Shown: one piece after another, positions 26,517-35,337 of the stretch
Layout: every line of letters begins with the position of its first letter
Numbering within the stretch: position 1 is the first letter of the stretch
NCBI RefSeq assembly: GCF_013409575.1
Contig: NZ_JACCCY010000002.1
Location: 620,001 to 684,000 of the forward strand
Reading direction: 5' to 3'
DNA from: Macellibacteroides fermentans
GTDB taxonomy: Bacteria; Bacteroidota; Bacteroidia; Bacteroidales; Tannerellaceae
Length of the DNA stretch: 64,000 bases
Made by a program: the position numbers and the translations under genes
The notes under the pieces: generated by a model
Database searches by the model: none
The model's input: the letters and a program-made list of their open reading frames with translations, nothing else
Told to the model about the DNA's origin: nothing

Positions 26517-28268
26517 GAGGGCACTGAAAAAGTAGCTTTTTTACGAATATCCTTTTTTATTAGGTCTAAAAAATCAAGGTTGCAAGATTCGGGTGGACAA
26601 TCCGTTTTCTTGCAACCTTTTTGATGAAATAGCTTTTTATAGTGAATAGAGCCTTCAACACCTCATTTTCTCAACGATCGGAGGCATAACTGACTCCTCT
26701 TAGAGTAATTTCAATATTCTTTTCAGATTTGCGGCGAAGATAGCCATTGCCCCCTGCATCTGCATACATGACAATCCATATGACTGTGCCCTGTCATATC
26801 CGTATACTTGTTTGAGTTCTGCGTTTTTCGCTTCTATCTTATAACGCTCTTTGGCTTTCTCTTTAAATCGTTCGGTCTGCTGGAAATCTATTTGGGCTTT
26901 CTGCTCATCCGTCTTTATTGGTACGGAATAGGTTTTTGATTTTGCGCCAGGCTTATAACAACCTTCTCTTCTTGCACAGACTTTGCATTTTTCTATATCA
27001 AAATAATAAGCATAAGCTTGATTCCAGGCACCATTCTTTTTACCATGTTTAGCTCTGCGTATTGCCATATGTCCTGCGGGGCATACAAACATCCCTGCAT
27101 CTTTATTATAATCAAATTTGTCCTCTTCTCTGCGGCATCCCTGACTAATAGAGGGATTCAACTTAGAGACCAGCTCAAAATGCTCGTCTTTGGCTTTTTC
27201 CAGATTATCTTTCCCTGAATAAGCCGCATCACCTATAACTGTTTCTATATTCATCCCGTTAGCACGGCTTTGTTCCACTAATGCTGGAAGCTGAAGACCA
27301 TCGCTCTTTTCTCCGGAAGTTATCACTGCTGCCGTTATAATACGCTCTTCACTCATGGCAATATGGGTTTTATATCCAAAGAAAGAGCTGTCTTCTGATT
27401 TGTGACCGATACGGGCATCCTGGTCTTGAGAAACGGTATAATGATCGGCTATATCTTCCAAGGTCTCTTTAAGCAGGTTCAGTTTTTCTTTTACTTTAGG
27501 CAAGCACACCAGAGTAACCTTGTCTTTCAGACTGTCAATCAATGATTGTGTGTAGGTGAGTTCGTGTTCCAACATATCATCTTCATTCTTTGCTGGCAAT
27601 GAGTTTTTAATTGTTTCATCTGTTTCATAAAGGGATTTACGTAACTGTTTAGAACGCAACTTTAATACTTCTATTGGGGAATGGGGATTGGAACGGGAAC
27701 CTGTATGCGTGGCATCCACTATGATGGAGGCTGATTTTATAATACCCTTCTCAATGGCTAAGATAACCGTTTTTTCGATAAGTAGATTCAAGAGATCCAT
27801 GTCCTTAAGCCGGAGTTTGCGAAATTTACATAGCGAACTGGGATCTATTACATCATCCTCTGGAACCATACCCAAAAAGTATTTGAAAGACATATCATAC
27901 CGGGAACGTTCCACTACGTCAACATCAGAAAGGTCGTAGACGGTTTTTAATAAAAGATATTTGAACATACGAACTGGACTTTCCGCTGTGCGCCCATTTT
28001 CCAAACTATACTTGGACACTAATTCTTTGTAAACAAATGTAAAGTCAATCAGCATGTTGATCCGACGAAGAAGATTATCCTGAGGAATAATCAGATCGTA
28101 AAGATCTAAGTGGTTACTGAAAGCCAGACGGTCTTGTTGTGCGAGCATAGTCATTCTTCTTTTATGACTCTAAGATACAAAATAAAACGGCATAAATCCA
28201 ACTTTAGGTCAGATTTATACCGTTCTGTTTTTGTTAAAAAGAGGGAAAGCTACTTTTTCAGTGCCCTC
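26517..28268 (-). mobile_element. IS1182-type insertion sequence, copy 1 (1752 bp)
   Basis: The element is bounded by perfect inverted repeats of about 23 bp that start GAGGGCACTGAAAAAGTAGC at each end, read inward, and by an 8-bp target duplication ACATTTCC. It carries one transposase gene on the minus strand. It is nearly identical over its 1752 bases to copy 2 at 43101-44852; two base differences were noticed by eye (a C/T giving Ser or Gly in the transposase and one A/G nearby). The intact ends and gene imply recent, possibly ongoing transposition. Confidence 0.93.
26700..28154 (-). CDS. IS1182 family transposase, copy 1
   Basis: The 484-residue protein has the IS1182 arrangement: an N-terminal DUF772 helical domain (SNHLDLYDLIIPQDNLLRRI, about 12-110), a DDE catalytic domain with VIGDAAYSGKDN, a Cys pattern CKVCARREGC near residue 395, and a C-terminal DDE_Tnp_1_6-like end with AELKQVYGYDRAQSYGL. 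No frameshift is seen, so it should be active. Residue Ser replaces the Gly of copy 2 in the SGEKxDGL segment. Family placement rests on domain order and recognisable motifs. Confidence 0.88.
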   Translation of the reverse strand: MTMLAQQDRLAFSNHLDLYDLIIPQDNLLRRINMLIDFTFVYKELVSKYSLENGRTAESPVRMFKYLLLKTVYDLSDVDVVERSRYDMSFKYFLGMVPEDDVIDPSSLCKFRKLRLKDMDLLNLLIEKTVILAIEKGIIKSASIIVDATHTGSRSNPHSPIEVLKLRSKQLRKSLYETDETIKNSLPAKNEDDMLEHELTYTQSLIDSLKDKVTLVCLPKVKEKLNLLKETLEDIADHYTVSQDQDARIGHKSEDSSFFGYKTHIAMSEERIITAAVITSGEKSDGLQLPALVEQSRANGMNIETVIGDAAYSGKDNLEKAKDEHFELVSKLNPSISQGCRREEDKFDYNKDAGMFVCPAGHMAIRRAKHGKKNGAWNQAYAYYFDIEKCKVCARREGCYKPGAKSKTYSVPIKTDEQKAQIDFQQTERFKEKAKERYKIEAKNAELKQVYGYDRAQSYGLSCMQMQGAMAIFAANLKRILKLL

Positions 28269-28709
28269 ACATTTCCCCTCCTCTTTTCTATTGTTCGCCC
28301 AGCACGAACGTATTCTAACGGGTGTAAGTCCCCAACGCACCCTAACAGCGGGAAGCGTCCAGCCAACGACAAGGGTGTTCATCGCGAGGTGTAATCTGAA
28401 GGAAGTCTTCGGCAAAGATCTGGCCTGACGAACAGAAACTTGATACCAAGGCTCACGAGTGTGGATTAGTTTGCAATACAAAACAAAGTCCGATAGCTGT
28501 TCGGAACACTTGGAGTAAATCAAGCAGGTATAAGATTGAAAGAATACGTCCATAACTGGGGAGGTCTCACGGGCGAGGTCATCCGAGCAGTAACAACGAA
28601 CCGTGAGAAGTCAGCAGAGGTCATAGTAGCCGGGCAAGGAAAAAAAAACATCGACAACCTGGTGAAGGACTGAACTTTAATTAAACTGGAATTATTACAT
28701 TATTACCAA

Positions 28710-30116
28710 ATGGAAGAAACAATGCAGCAAACAACAGAATCTGTTGGCTGCCATCAGATGAACAGGACGGAATCCGAAGGGTATGATGGAGCGCAGACTT
28801 TTATGAGGATAATAGGTGAAAACCTAGTGGAAGTGCAGACAGGCAAAACCAATTTGTTGGAACTTATCCTGAGTCCCGAAAACTTAAATCGATCTTATCG
28901 GCAAGTAATAGGGAATGACGGATCCGGAGGCGTCGATAAGATGGGAACGAGCGAACTGTTGCCATACCTGAACCTCCACAAAGACGAATTGATAGAGCAA
29001 CTACAAAAGGGTAAGTACCGGCCCAATCCGGTCCGTCGTGTCGATATCCCCAAGGACAACGGCAAGGCACGTCAACTCGGTATCCCTACGGTTGTTGACC
29101 GGTTCATCCAACAGGCTATAAGCCAAGTGTTGATACCGATATACGAACGAGAGTTCAATGATAACAGTTTTGGCTTCCGCCCAAACCGCAGCGCCCACGA
29201 TGCGCTGAAACGGGTACAGGAGTATGCTGACAATGGGTATCATTACTGCATAAACCTTGACTTGGAGCGATTCTTCGATACAGTAAACCATAGCAAGCTG
29301 ATAGAGGTGTTGTCACGAACAATCAAGGATGGACGGGTAATTTCACTTATCCATCACTATCTCAAAGCGGGCGTAATGGTTGCTCATAAGTATGAATCAA
29401 CCGAGGAGGGAGTTCCTCAAGGCGGTCCTTTAAGCCCGATTCTAAGCAATATCTTGCTGAATGAGCTTGATAAAGAGTTATCGCGCCGAGGTCACCCATT
29501 TGTACGCTACGCAGACGATTGTCTGATTTTGGTTAAAAGCAAGCGAGCCACAGAACGAGTACGAGACAGTATATCCACCTATTTAGAGAAGAAACTCTTC
29601 CTTAAAGTGAATATGGAAAAGACCATCATTGGAGATGTTCGAGGCATGAAATACCTTGGCTACTCATTCTACTGAAGGTCCAAAGGCAAGTGCGGTCTAC
29701 GCACCCACCGTACAAGTCAAGAAAAGTTCAAACGCACGCTCAAACAAATAACCAAACGAAACAATGGAAAAGGTTATGCATGGCTAAAGCAACGATTGTC
29801 ACAATACGTACGAGGCTGGCTAACTTACTACAGTTTAGCAGACATGAACCAATTTATCCAAAAGACGGATGGTTGGTATCGTCGCAGGCTAAGGACGTAT
29901 ATATGGAAGAGTTGGAAGAAAATCAGCACCAAATCACATAATCTCCAGAAATGTGGTATAAACAAACATCAGGCTTGGCAATGGGCTAATACCCGTAAAG
30001 GATACTGGCACATAGCCAACAGCTGGGTGCTGCATCGGGCAATTACAGATGAGAGTCTAGACCGAGCAGGTTATCCACAAATAATGAGATTATATCGCCG
30101 TCTGCATCGTAATTAA
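28710..30116 (+). pseudogene. ltrA: Group II intron reverse transcriptase/maturase, interrupted by an in-frame TGA
   Basis: The first part (321 residues) holds the RT domain with IPKDNGKARQLGIPTV, NSFGFRPNRSAHDAL, EEGVPQGGPLSPILSN and the catalytic YADD in FVRYADDCLIL. A TGA at 29673-29675 follows GYSFY. The same frame then continues without break to 30116, through the maturase X domain (RGWLTYYSLAD) and a C-terminal segment ending RLYRRLHRN. The full product would be 468 residues. Because RT and X domains are otherwise intact and in frame, this is a recent nonsense change. A truncated RT without domain X is not expected to help splicing. Confidence 0.88.
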
Positions 30117-30151
30117 AGAACCGCCGTATGCCGAACGGCATGTACGGTGGT
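30117..30151 (+). ncRNA. Group II intron domain V hairpin
   Basis: Right after the maturase stop, ACCGCCGTA pairs with TACGGTGGT, and TGCC with GGCA around a GAAC loop; a two-base TG bulge sits on the 3' side as in domain V, the catalytic core of the ribozyme. A following 15-bp stem (about 30162-30199, GGAAAACAAAAGTAG and its complement) is part of domain VI. Confidence 0.78.
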
Positions 30152-30237
30152 GGGAGAGGTCGGAAAACAAAAGTAGGAAGAAAACTACTTTTGTTTTCCT
30201 CCTACTCGATTATCAGAAACCTCCTTCAAAAGTGTTT

Positions 30238-32565
30238 TTAAAGAATCTCTATCTCGTCAACAAAAATAAAGGCCGGATTGCCTGCACCTCCGTGCCATGA
30301 TGGTAAGTTTACCTTCTTGATTGTTACCTGTACATATTTAGCCTTAACGGAAGTGAAGTCAATTTCATGCACAAATAGTCCGTCTTTATCAGCCATCTGC
30401 ATTTCGGGTAATTCCTCTTTACCCACTTCGCGGAAAGTCTTGCCATCGTCCGAAACGCTTACATAAGCCTGACGTGCATCCATAATCCAATCGCCTTTCA
30501 CTACATTTGTTGCGAAGCGAATCTTGCTGATTTCGGTAGCCTCTTTCAAATCAAAAGTCGCCACGATGTCTTTTCCCTGAAAGCCCAGCCAACGCCCCGT
30601 TTTGTAGTTGCCATTTCCTTTTATTCCGTCGTTTAGTACCGGAGCTCCGTTAAAGCTGTACCCTTTGCTGGGTTCCTCAGTCAGGACAATGGGTTTCATG
30701 GTGCCTTTAGAGAAATATATTTTCTCTTCGTAAACCCGGCTTTCGCCCGACGAACGGATTACCCTGGCCTGGAAGTGTGTATCAGTCTTTATCTGAACCG
30801 GAGTTTCGTATTTGTTGCTTTTTACGCTGGGTACACTTCCATCCGTTGTATAATATATCTCGCCATCGCCTAACGTTGATAAGCTGATAATAAGACTACC
30901 GCTTTCAGTGTCTGTCTTTAATTCGGCATTCACATCAAAAAGATGTTTGGCAAAATTGTATCCGTTCAGAATGTAATGATCTATAAGCTTTACACAACGG
31001 TTCAGGAAGGATTGATAATCCTTCTTTTCCTTTGCAGACCACTGAACTTCTGCCAGAGCAGCTAAACGGGGGAGAGTCATGTATTGAGCCTGTGCATAAG
31101 TAGGGATGTATTCTGTCCACAAGTTAGCCTGGGCACCGATAATATATTTTTGTTCCTCTTCTGTAAGCACATCCGGAACAGGTTCGAAATTGTATACCTT
31201 TTCAAGCGACGAGAATCCTCCGATAGCCAAAGGTTCGTTGTCCGTGTCGGTCGATTGATAGTGGTCAAAATAGACATGAGAAGAGGGTGTCATAATCACA
31301 TCGTGGTGCTGTTGTGCTGACTGGATACCACCATCCATACTACGCCAGCTCATAACCGTTGCATTGGGGGCCAGGCCTCCTTCCAGAATCTCGTCCCATC
31401 CGATAATGTGACGACCTTTACTTTCCACAAATTTTTCCATCCTTGAAATTACGTAGCTTTGAAGGTAAGCTTCGGCACTATGTAGTTTGTCGGCTTTAAT
31501 ATTTTCTGCTTTGATACGAGCCTGACACTTCGGACAGCTCTCCCAGCGAACTTTCGGACATTCGTCGCCACCGATGTGGATGTATTCGGAGGGAAATATA
31601 TCAATAACCTCCGCCAAGACATCCTCCAGGAAGGTCAACGCCTGATCGTTACCGGCACAAATCACATTTTCAGAAACTCCCCATTGCGTCCATACTTCGT
31701 ATGGGCCGCCTGAACATCCGAATTCCGGGTACGAGGCGAGTGCTGCCTGCTGATGACCTGGAAGGTCTATTTCCGGAACTATGGTGATAAAACGTTCGCC
31801 GGCATATTTAACAAGCTCTTTTAGCTGTTCCTGCGTATAATATCCCTCGTACGGTTTTCCATCGTACTCGCCTGTATTTCTGCCTATCACTGTTTCTTTT
31901 CTTTTAGAACCAATTTCAGTAAGCTTTGGGTATTTTTTAATTTCAATACGCCAGCCCTGATCGTCTGTAAGGTGCATGTGTAAGCGGTTCACATTGTGTA
32001 AGGCCAACAGGTCGATGTAGTTTTTTACAGAGTCTACCGGTTGGAAGTGACGGCTTACGTCCAGCATCATACCGCGATAAGAAAAACGTGGATAATCGCT
32101 AATCTTTACGGCTGCCAGTTCTACGTCTTTTTTACCACCTGTAGCAGGAATGGATTTGCGCAGCGTCTGTACACCATAAAAAACACCCGCTGGAGTAGAG
32201 CCGGCAATACGTACTCCATCGGCAGAAACCGTTAATTCGTACCCTTCTTTATTAGAGATACTCTCGTCTATGACTAATGAAATAGCCTGTGCAGATTCTG
32301 TACTGCTTACTTTTAGTTTATTTCCTGTGCTGGTTTCGATATATCCTGCCAGAAAATTGGCAACCTTTTCCATCTGGGCATTGTCTGCAGGGAAATGAAT
32401 AGTCGTAGCAGAAGTAAGCTTGAAGGCCGACTGATTATCGGCCACTATCTCCCTGGGCATAGGGATGACTTGATAATCAGCTTTTACCACTTGTCTTTCC
32501 TGACAAGATAACAAGGTAGCGATGCTACACAAAAACAGCATACCTGTTTTAGTAAGTCTCAACAT
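30238..32565 (-). CDS. Beta-N-acetylhexosaminidase (GH20), lipoprotein
   Basis: The 775-residue protein starts with a signal peptide and lipobox LLSC. It has a GH20b domain (about 30-150), the GH20 barrel with SYRGMMLDVSRHF, HLTDDQGWR and catalytic HIGGDECPK near residue 335 (Asp-Glu pair), a chitobiase C-terminal domain (YYTTDGSVPS) and an F5/8-type discoidin domain to the end. It removes terminal GlcNAc or GalNAc from glycans at the cell surface or in the periplasm, by substrate-assisted catalysis. It is monocistronic and its 3' end lies 28 bases from the intron. Confidence 0.92.
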   Translation of the reverse strand: MLRLTKTGMLFLCSIATLLSCQERQVVKADYQVIPMPREIVADNQSAFKLTSATTIHFPADNAQMEKVANFLAGYIETSTGNKLKVSSTESAQAISLVIDESISNKEGYELTVSADGVRIAGSTPAGVFYGVQTLRKSIPATGGKKDVELAAVKISDYPRFSYRGMMLDVSRHFQPVDSVKNYIDLLALHNVNRLHMHLTDDQGWRIEIKKYPKLTEIGSKRKETVIGRNTGEYDGKPYEGYYTQEQLKELVKYAGERFITIVPEIDLPGHQQAALASYPEFGCSGGPYEVWTQWGVSENVICAGNDQALTFLEDVLAEVIDIFPSEYIHIGGDECPKVRWESCPKCQARIKAENIKADKLHSAEAYLQSYVISRMEKFVESKGRHIIGWDEILEGGLAPNATVMSWRSMDGGIQSAQQHHDVIMTPSSHVYFDHYQSTDTDNEPLAIGGFSSLEKVYNFEPVPDVLTEEEQKYIIGAQANLWTEYIPTYAQAQYMTLPRLAALAEVQWSAKEKKDYQSFLNRCVKLIDHYILNGYNFAKHLFDVNAELKTDTESGSLIISLSTLGDGEIYYTTDGSVPSVKSNKYETPVQIKTDTHFQARVIRSSGESRVYEEKIYFSKGTMKPIVLTEEPSKGYSFNGAPVLNDGIKGNGNYKTGRWLGFQGKDIVATFDLKEATEISKIRFATNVVKGDWIMDARQAYVSVSDDGKTFREVGKEELPEMQMADKDGLFVHEIDFTSVKAKYVQVTIKKVNLPSWHGGAGNPAFIFVDEIEIL

Positions 32566-32708
32566 AAATTGTTTGTGTTTTTATTATTAGTAAAAAAATA
32601 GCTAATGGCTTAAAAGTTCGGGAAAGCCTTAGAACAAGAACTTTCCCGAATCTGGTGTAAAAATACTAAATAATGCCGAACCGACAAACAGGTTGGCGTA
32701 GCTTGCTA

Positions 32709-33971
32709 TCACAGTTTTGTAATTTCCACCCTTCTGTTAGTAGCTTTATTGGCCGGAGTGTCGTTTGGCGAGATAGGAATGTTTTCGCCGGCACCGGCCG
32801 TTTGCATACGGGCGGTTTCAATACCAAAACCGGTTGATAGTTGCTTTTTAACTGCATCGGCTCTAAGTTTGGATAATTCGAGGTTGGCTGCGGCATCGCC
32901 ATCACTGTCTGTGTGACCTTCAATCTTGATTTTGATATCCGGATTCTCTTTCAATACATCAGCAATACTTTTCAGCGTGCCGTAGGACTCGGGTTTTATG
33001 TCTGCTTTGTTAACATCAAAAGTGATTCCGTAGGTTACCAGTTTCCCTTCGGTTATTAGTTTACTGCGGGTATCCGAAGCAGCCGTTGTGATTTTAAGGT
33101 TACTTACATACGGGCTGCTATGTCTGTCCCATCCCGAAAAACGAAGTCTGTCGAATTTGGTTTCGGGATAAATATTTGTAGGTGCATCCAGTACTTTGGC
33201 CCCCTGATGGTATATTCTTACCCTTCGTTTCTGTATCCATACAATAACATGGTTCAGCTCTTCCTGTATAACCGGATTACGCGATGCGTTGCCTGTAAGC
33301 CAGTCTTTATCTGTATGGTATCCTTTGGTCTCCCATCCATCTTTTTTAGGAACAATTTGTATTCCTCCTATTCCGGGATAAAGGTTGTCGTTCAGCTCTT
33401 TCGGATCAGACTTATCCTCTTGGTAAAGAGTTAACTCGATGCCATAATCGAATTGATTGTCGGGTATAAGATCGAATTCTATAATGAAATTATCCGGAAA
33501 TTCAATCTCCTTCATGTAACAGTATACCGCATCTTCGCCATTCAGATGCAGCCATCTGCCGGGAGCAATGTTTACGGTTTTAACTTCGCCGGATCCATTG
33601 GAGGTCCACTGTGCCGGGAAATCACCAATGGCATCTTGCGAGAAGTCTTCAAAATAGAGAATTTTGTTGCCCGGTACAAAATCATATTGAGATGTACCCT
33701 CCAGTTTTGTTTGTTTGGCACCGTTTGATGCTTTGCCTTCGTTTGTATCAGATGAATCAGAATTATCCCTGTCGTCCGACTGCTTTACAGCCTTTTCGGC
33801 TTTGTCCAACTCTTTGTCGATGGCGTTTTCTGTATTTTGCTCTATACGCTCTTCAACATTTTCTACAGTTTTCTCTTTTACTTTTTTCCCCATCTTTTCC
33901 AACCAGCCCTGGGCGTTGGCCTGTAATCCGGAAAGAATACAAATACCTGCTACTAAAATAAATCGTTTCAT
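32709..33971 (-). CDS. OmpA family protein with LamG-like middle domain
   Basis: The 420-residue protein has a signal peptide ending NAQG, a charged helical stretch (about 25-85), a jelly-roll/LamG-like region (about 100-280) beginning ILYFEDFSQDAIGDFPAQW, and a C-terminal OmpA domain with IKIEGHTDSDGDAAANLELSKLRA and NRRVEI that binds peptidoglycan. It should link the outer membrane to the cell wall. The middle domain may bind sugars. No operon partner: 143 bases separate it from GH20. Confidence 0.85.
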   Translation of the reverse strand: MKRFILVAGICILSGLQANAQGWLEKMGKKVKEKTVENVEERIEQNTENAIDKELDKAEKAVKQSDDRDNSDSSDTNEGKASNGAKQTKLEGTSQYDFVPGNKILYFEDFSQDAIGDFPAQWTSNGSGEVKTVNIAPGRWLHLNGEDAVYCYMKEIEFPDNFIIEFDLIPDNQFDYGIELTLYQEDKSDPKELNDNLYPGIGGIQIVPKKDGWETKGYHTDKDWLTGNASRNPVIQEELNHVIVWIQKRRVRIYHQGAKVLDAPTNIYPETKFDRLRFSGWDRHSSPYVSNLKITTAASDTRSKLITEGKLVTYGITFDVNKADIKPESYGTLKSIADVLKENPDIKIKIEGHTDSDGDAAANLELSKLRADAVKKQLSTGFGIETARMQTAGAGENIPISPNDTPANKATNRRVEITKL

Positions 33972-34052
33972 AAGCGTAAAATTGGGTTCAACCTTATTGT
34001 TTAGCTAAGTAAAGCACTTAATCTAATCTAAAATTGTAAAAAAACGACAAAA

Positions 34053-34862
34053 TCAGGAATTCCCGTCGCCCTTGCCACTGATAATCTGCAGGTGTTGTAA
34101 ATTACGCTTAAAGAAGTAAGAGGGTGTTTCGCCAATGATATCCTTGAAGTCTTTAATAAAATGACTCTGGTCAAAAAAATGGCCGTCAAATACAAGGTCT
34201 TGGTAGTCTAGTACATGTTCTGTACGTATTTTATCCCAAAGGTAATTGAAACGAACAATGCGCATCAGTGTTTTGGGTGATACGCCCAGCCGGTGTATAA
34301 AATTACGCTCGATGGTACGTGGACTTCCTCCGCATGTTTCGATAAGATATTTCAGCGGTGTATTGATTGCATGGTTTACAATCTCTTCATATAACTTGTC
34401 TATGGCATCTGGAATATAGGGAGCCGGAAATGAATGGTTTATGTACGATTGAAAAAGAGCAACTCTTTGGGTGAAGGTTGAACAATTTTTTAACTGTTCC
34501 CAAATAGGATATTGCTGGTTGTTAGGTAAGCTGATGCTGTGTTTTGAAACCGGATCCATATCGAGATTGTATAACCTGGAAAGTACGGTTGGCTTGCAAA
34601 TAACAATAAAACTATCCAGATTGCCCTGAATGCACATTTGTAATGCCCGGCGTTGAATGGAGGCTATAAAGAACGGTTCAAGCACGTAGTTGCTGCCATC
34701 ACGTAGTATCGGCCTGTCACCAAAATGAAATACAAAGGCTGCATCGTGCCGGGGTGCAAATTTTTCTTCTATAGCAGTTGCTCCCCCAAATTGAAGATGC
34801 AAATATTTTTGTATCATCCAGCGATCATTCTTGTCAACTATGTATTCTTCAGAATGAAACAT
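34053..34862 (-). CDS. AraC family transcriptional regulator
   Basis: The 269-residue protein has an N-terminal sensor-like region (about 1-150, the DUF6597 type common in Bacteroidota) and a C-terminal AraC domain with two helix-turn-helix units, the second marked by DLVFDGHFFDQSHFIKDFKDIIGETPSYF. It is divergent from the small HEKIH protein gene, whose start is 127 bases away, so that gene is a candidate target. The effector is unknown. Confidence 0.85.
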   Translation of the reverse strand: MFHSEEYIVDKNDRWMIQKYLHLQFGGATAIEEKFAPRHDAAFVFHFGDRPILRDGSNYVLEPFFIASIQRRALQMCIQGNLDSFIVICKPTVLSRLYNLDMDPVSKHSISLPNNQQYPIWEQLKNCSTFTQRVALFQSYINHSFPAPYIPDAIDKLYEEIVNHAINTPLKYLIETCGGSPRTIERNFIHRLGVSPKTLMRIVRFNYLWDKIRTEHVLDYQDLVFDGHFFDQSHFIKDFKDIIGETPSYFFKRNLQHLQIISGKGDGNS

Positions 34863-34989
34863 GGCAGACCTGGTTTTTATTAGTACAGGTAAAGATAAAC
34901 AAAAAATAATACTAAAATTACTATTTACTTCTTTTATTGATGTAAATTATATAGTTTTGTAAACTAATAATTATAACCACTTTAAGACA

Positions 34990-35337
34990 ATGAGATTTGT
35001 ACGAGTTATTATGAGTAAAACCTTTATGTTGCCCGACGACATAATTGGAATAACGTTTTTCCCATTTATCATCATGCGGAAATCCTATTTTGACGAAATG
35101 CCCGAAGGTGTAAAGACGATGATGATAAATCACGAAAAGATTCATGTTGCCCAACAAAAAGAGATGCTGGTTGTGTTTTTCTATCTATGGTATTTTATTG
35201 AATGGGCCATCCGGCTGTTGAATAGGCAGCCCCATGCTTACCGTAATATATCGTTCGAAGCCGAATGTTATGCCCACCAGAAAAATCCTGAATATCTAAA
35301 GACCCGTAAACGTTGGGCCTTTATGGATTATCTGTAA
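34990..35337 (+). CDS. Small conserved hypothetical with HExxH-type motif (HEKIH)
   Basis: The 115-residue protein has a hydrophobic stretch near residues 20-32 (IGITFFPFIIM), then NHEKIHVAQQ at 51-60 and a second hydrophobic segment (about 62-80), followed by SFEAECYAHQ around residue 97. HExxH with a downstream Glu is the zinc pattern of gluzincin metallopeptidases such as M48/M56. At this size a full peptidase fold is doubtful, so it may be a minimal or degenerate member. It is convergent with GH16 and their ends overlap by 10 bases. I do not recognise a named family with certainty. Confidence 0.65.
   Translation: MRFVRVIMSKTFMLPDDIIGITFFPFIIMRKSYFDEMPEGVKTMMINHEKIHVAQQKEMLVVFFYLWYFIEWAIRLLNRQPHAYRNISFEAECYAHQKNPEYLKTRKRWAFMDYL

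Larger units (their letters stand above)
26497..28287 (+). terminator. Terminator of the efflux operon, split by an IS element in its loop
   Basis: AAAAGAGGAGGG at 26497-26508 and CCCTCCTCTTTT at 28276-28287 form a 12-bp stem once the IS at 26517-28268 and one target duplicate are removed, with ACATTTC as the loop. The 8-bp duplicate ACATTTCC occurs at 26509-26516 and 28269-28276. The two arms are now about 1.77 kb apart, so the hairpin should not form. Confidence 0.8.
28293..30209 (+). mobile_element. Group II intron, class C-like, inserted after the efflux-operon terminator
   Basis: From GTTCGCCCAGCACG at 28293 the sequence has a 5' ribozyme region without a gene (to about 28709), an internal reverse transcriptase/maturase frame, a domain V hairpin (30117-30151) and a domain VI-like segment ending CTACTCGAT near 30209. 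The RT most resembles those of class C introns such as B.h.I1, which insert just after intrinsic terminators, and here the 5' exon is a terminator stem followed by TTTTCTATT. Exact splice points are estimated from conserved ends, so allow a few bases. The maturase gene carries a stop codon, so mobility may now depend on a protein in trans. Confidence 0.82.

Noticed and set aside
27018-27218. Extra gene inside the IS on the plus strand
   Set aside because: It is antisense to the transposase DDE domain, appears identically in both copies because the IS is repeated, and has no recognisable features.
29673-29675. TGA read as an amino acid (recoding) in the intron maturase
   Set aside because: All other genes in the window use TGA only as a stop or not at all inside frames, no selenocysteine hairpin is evident, and intron proteins are often decayed. 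A simple nonsense mutation is enough.
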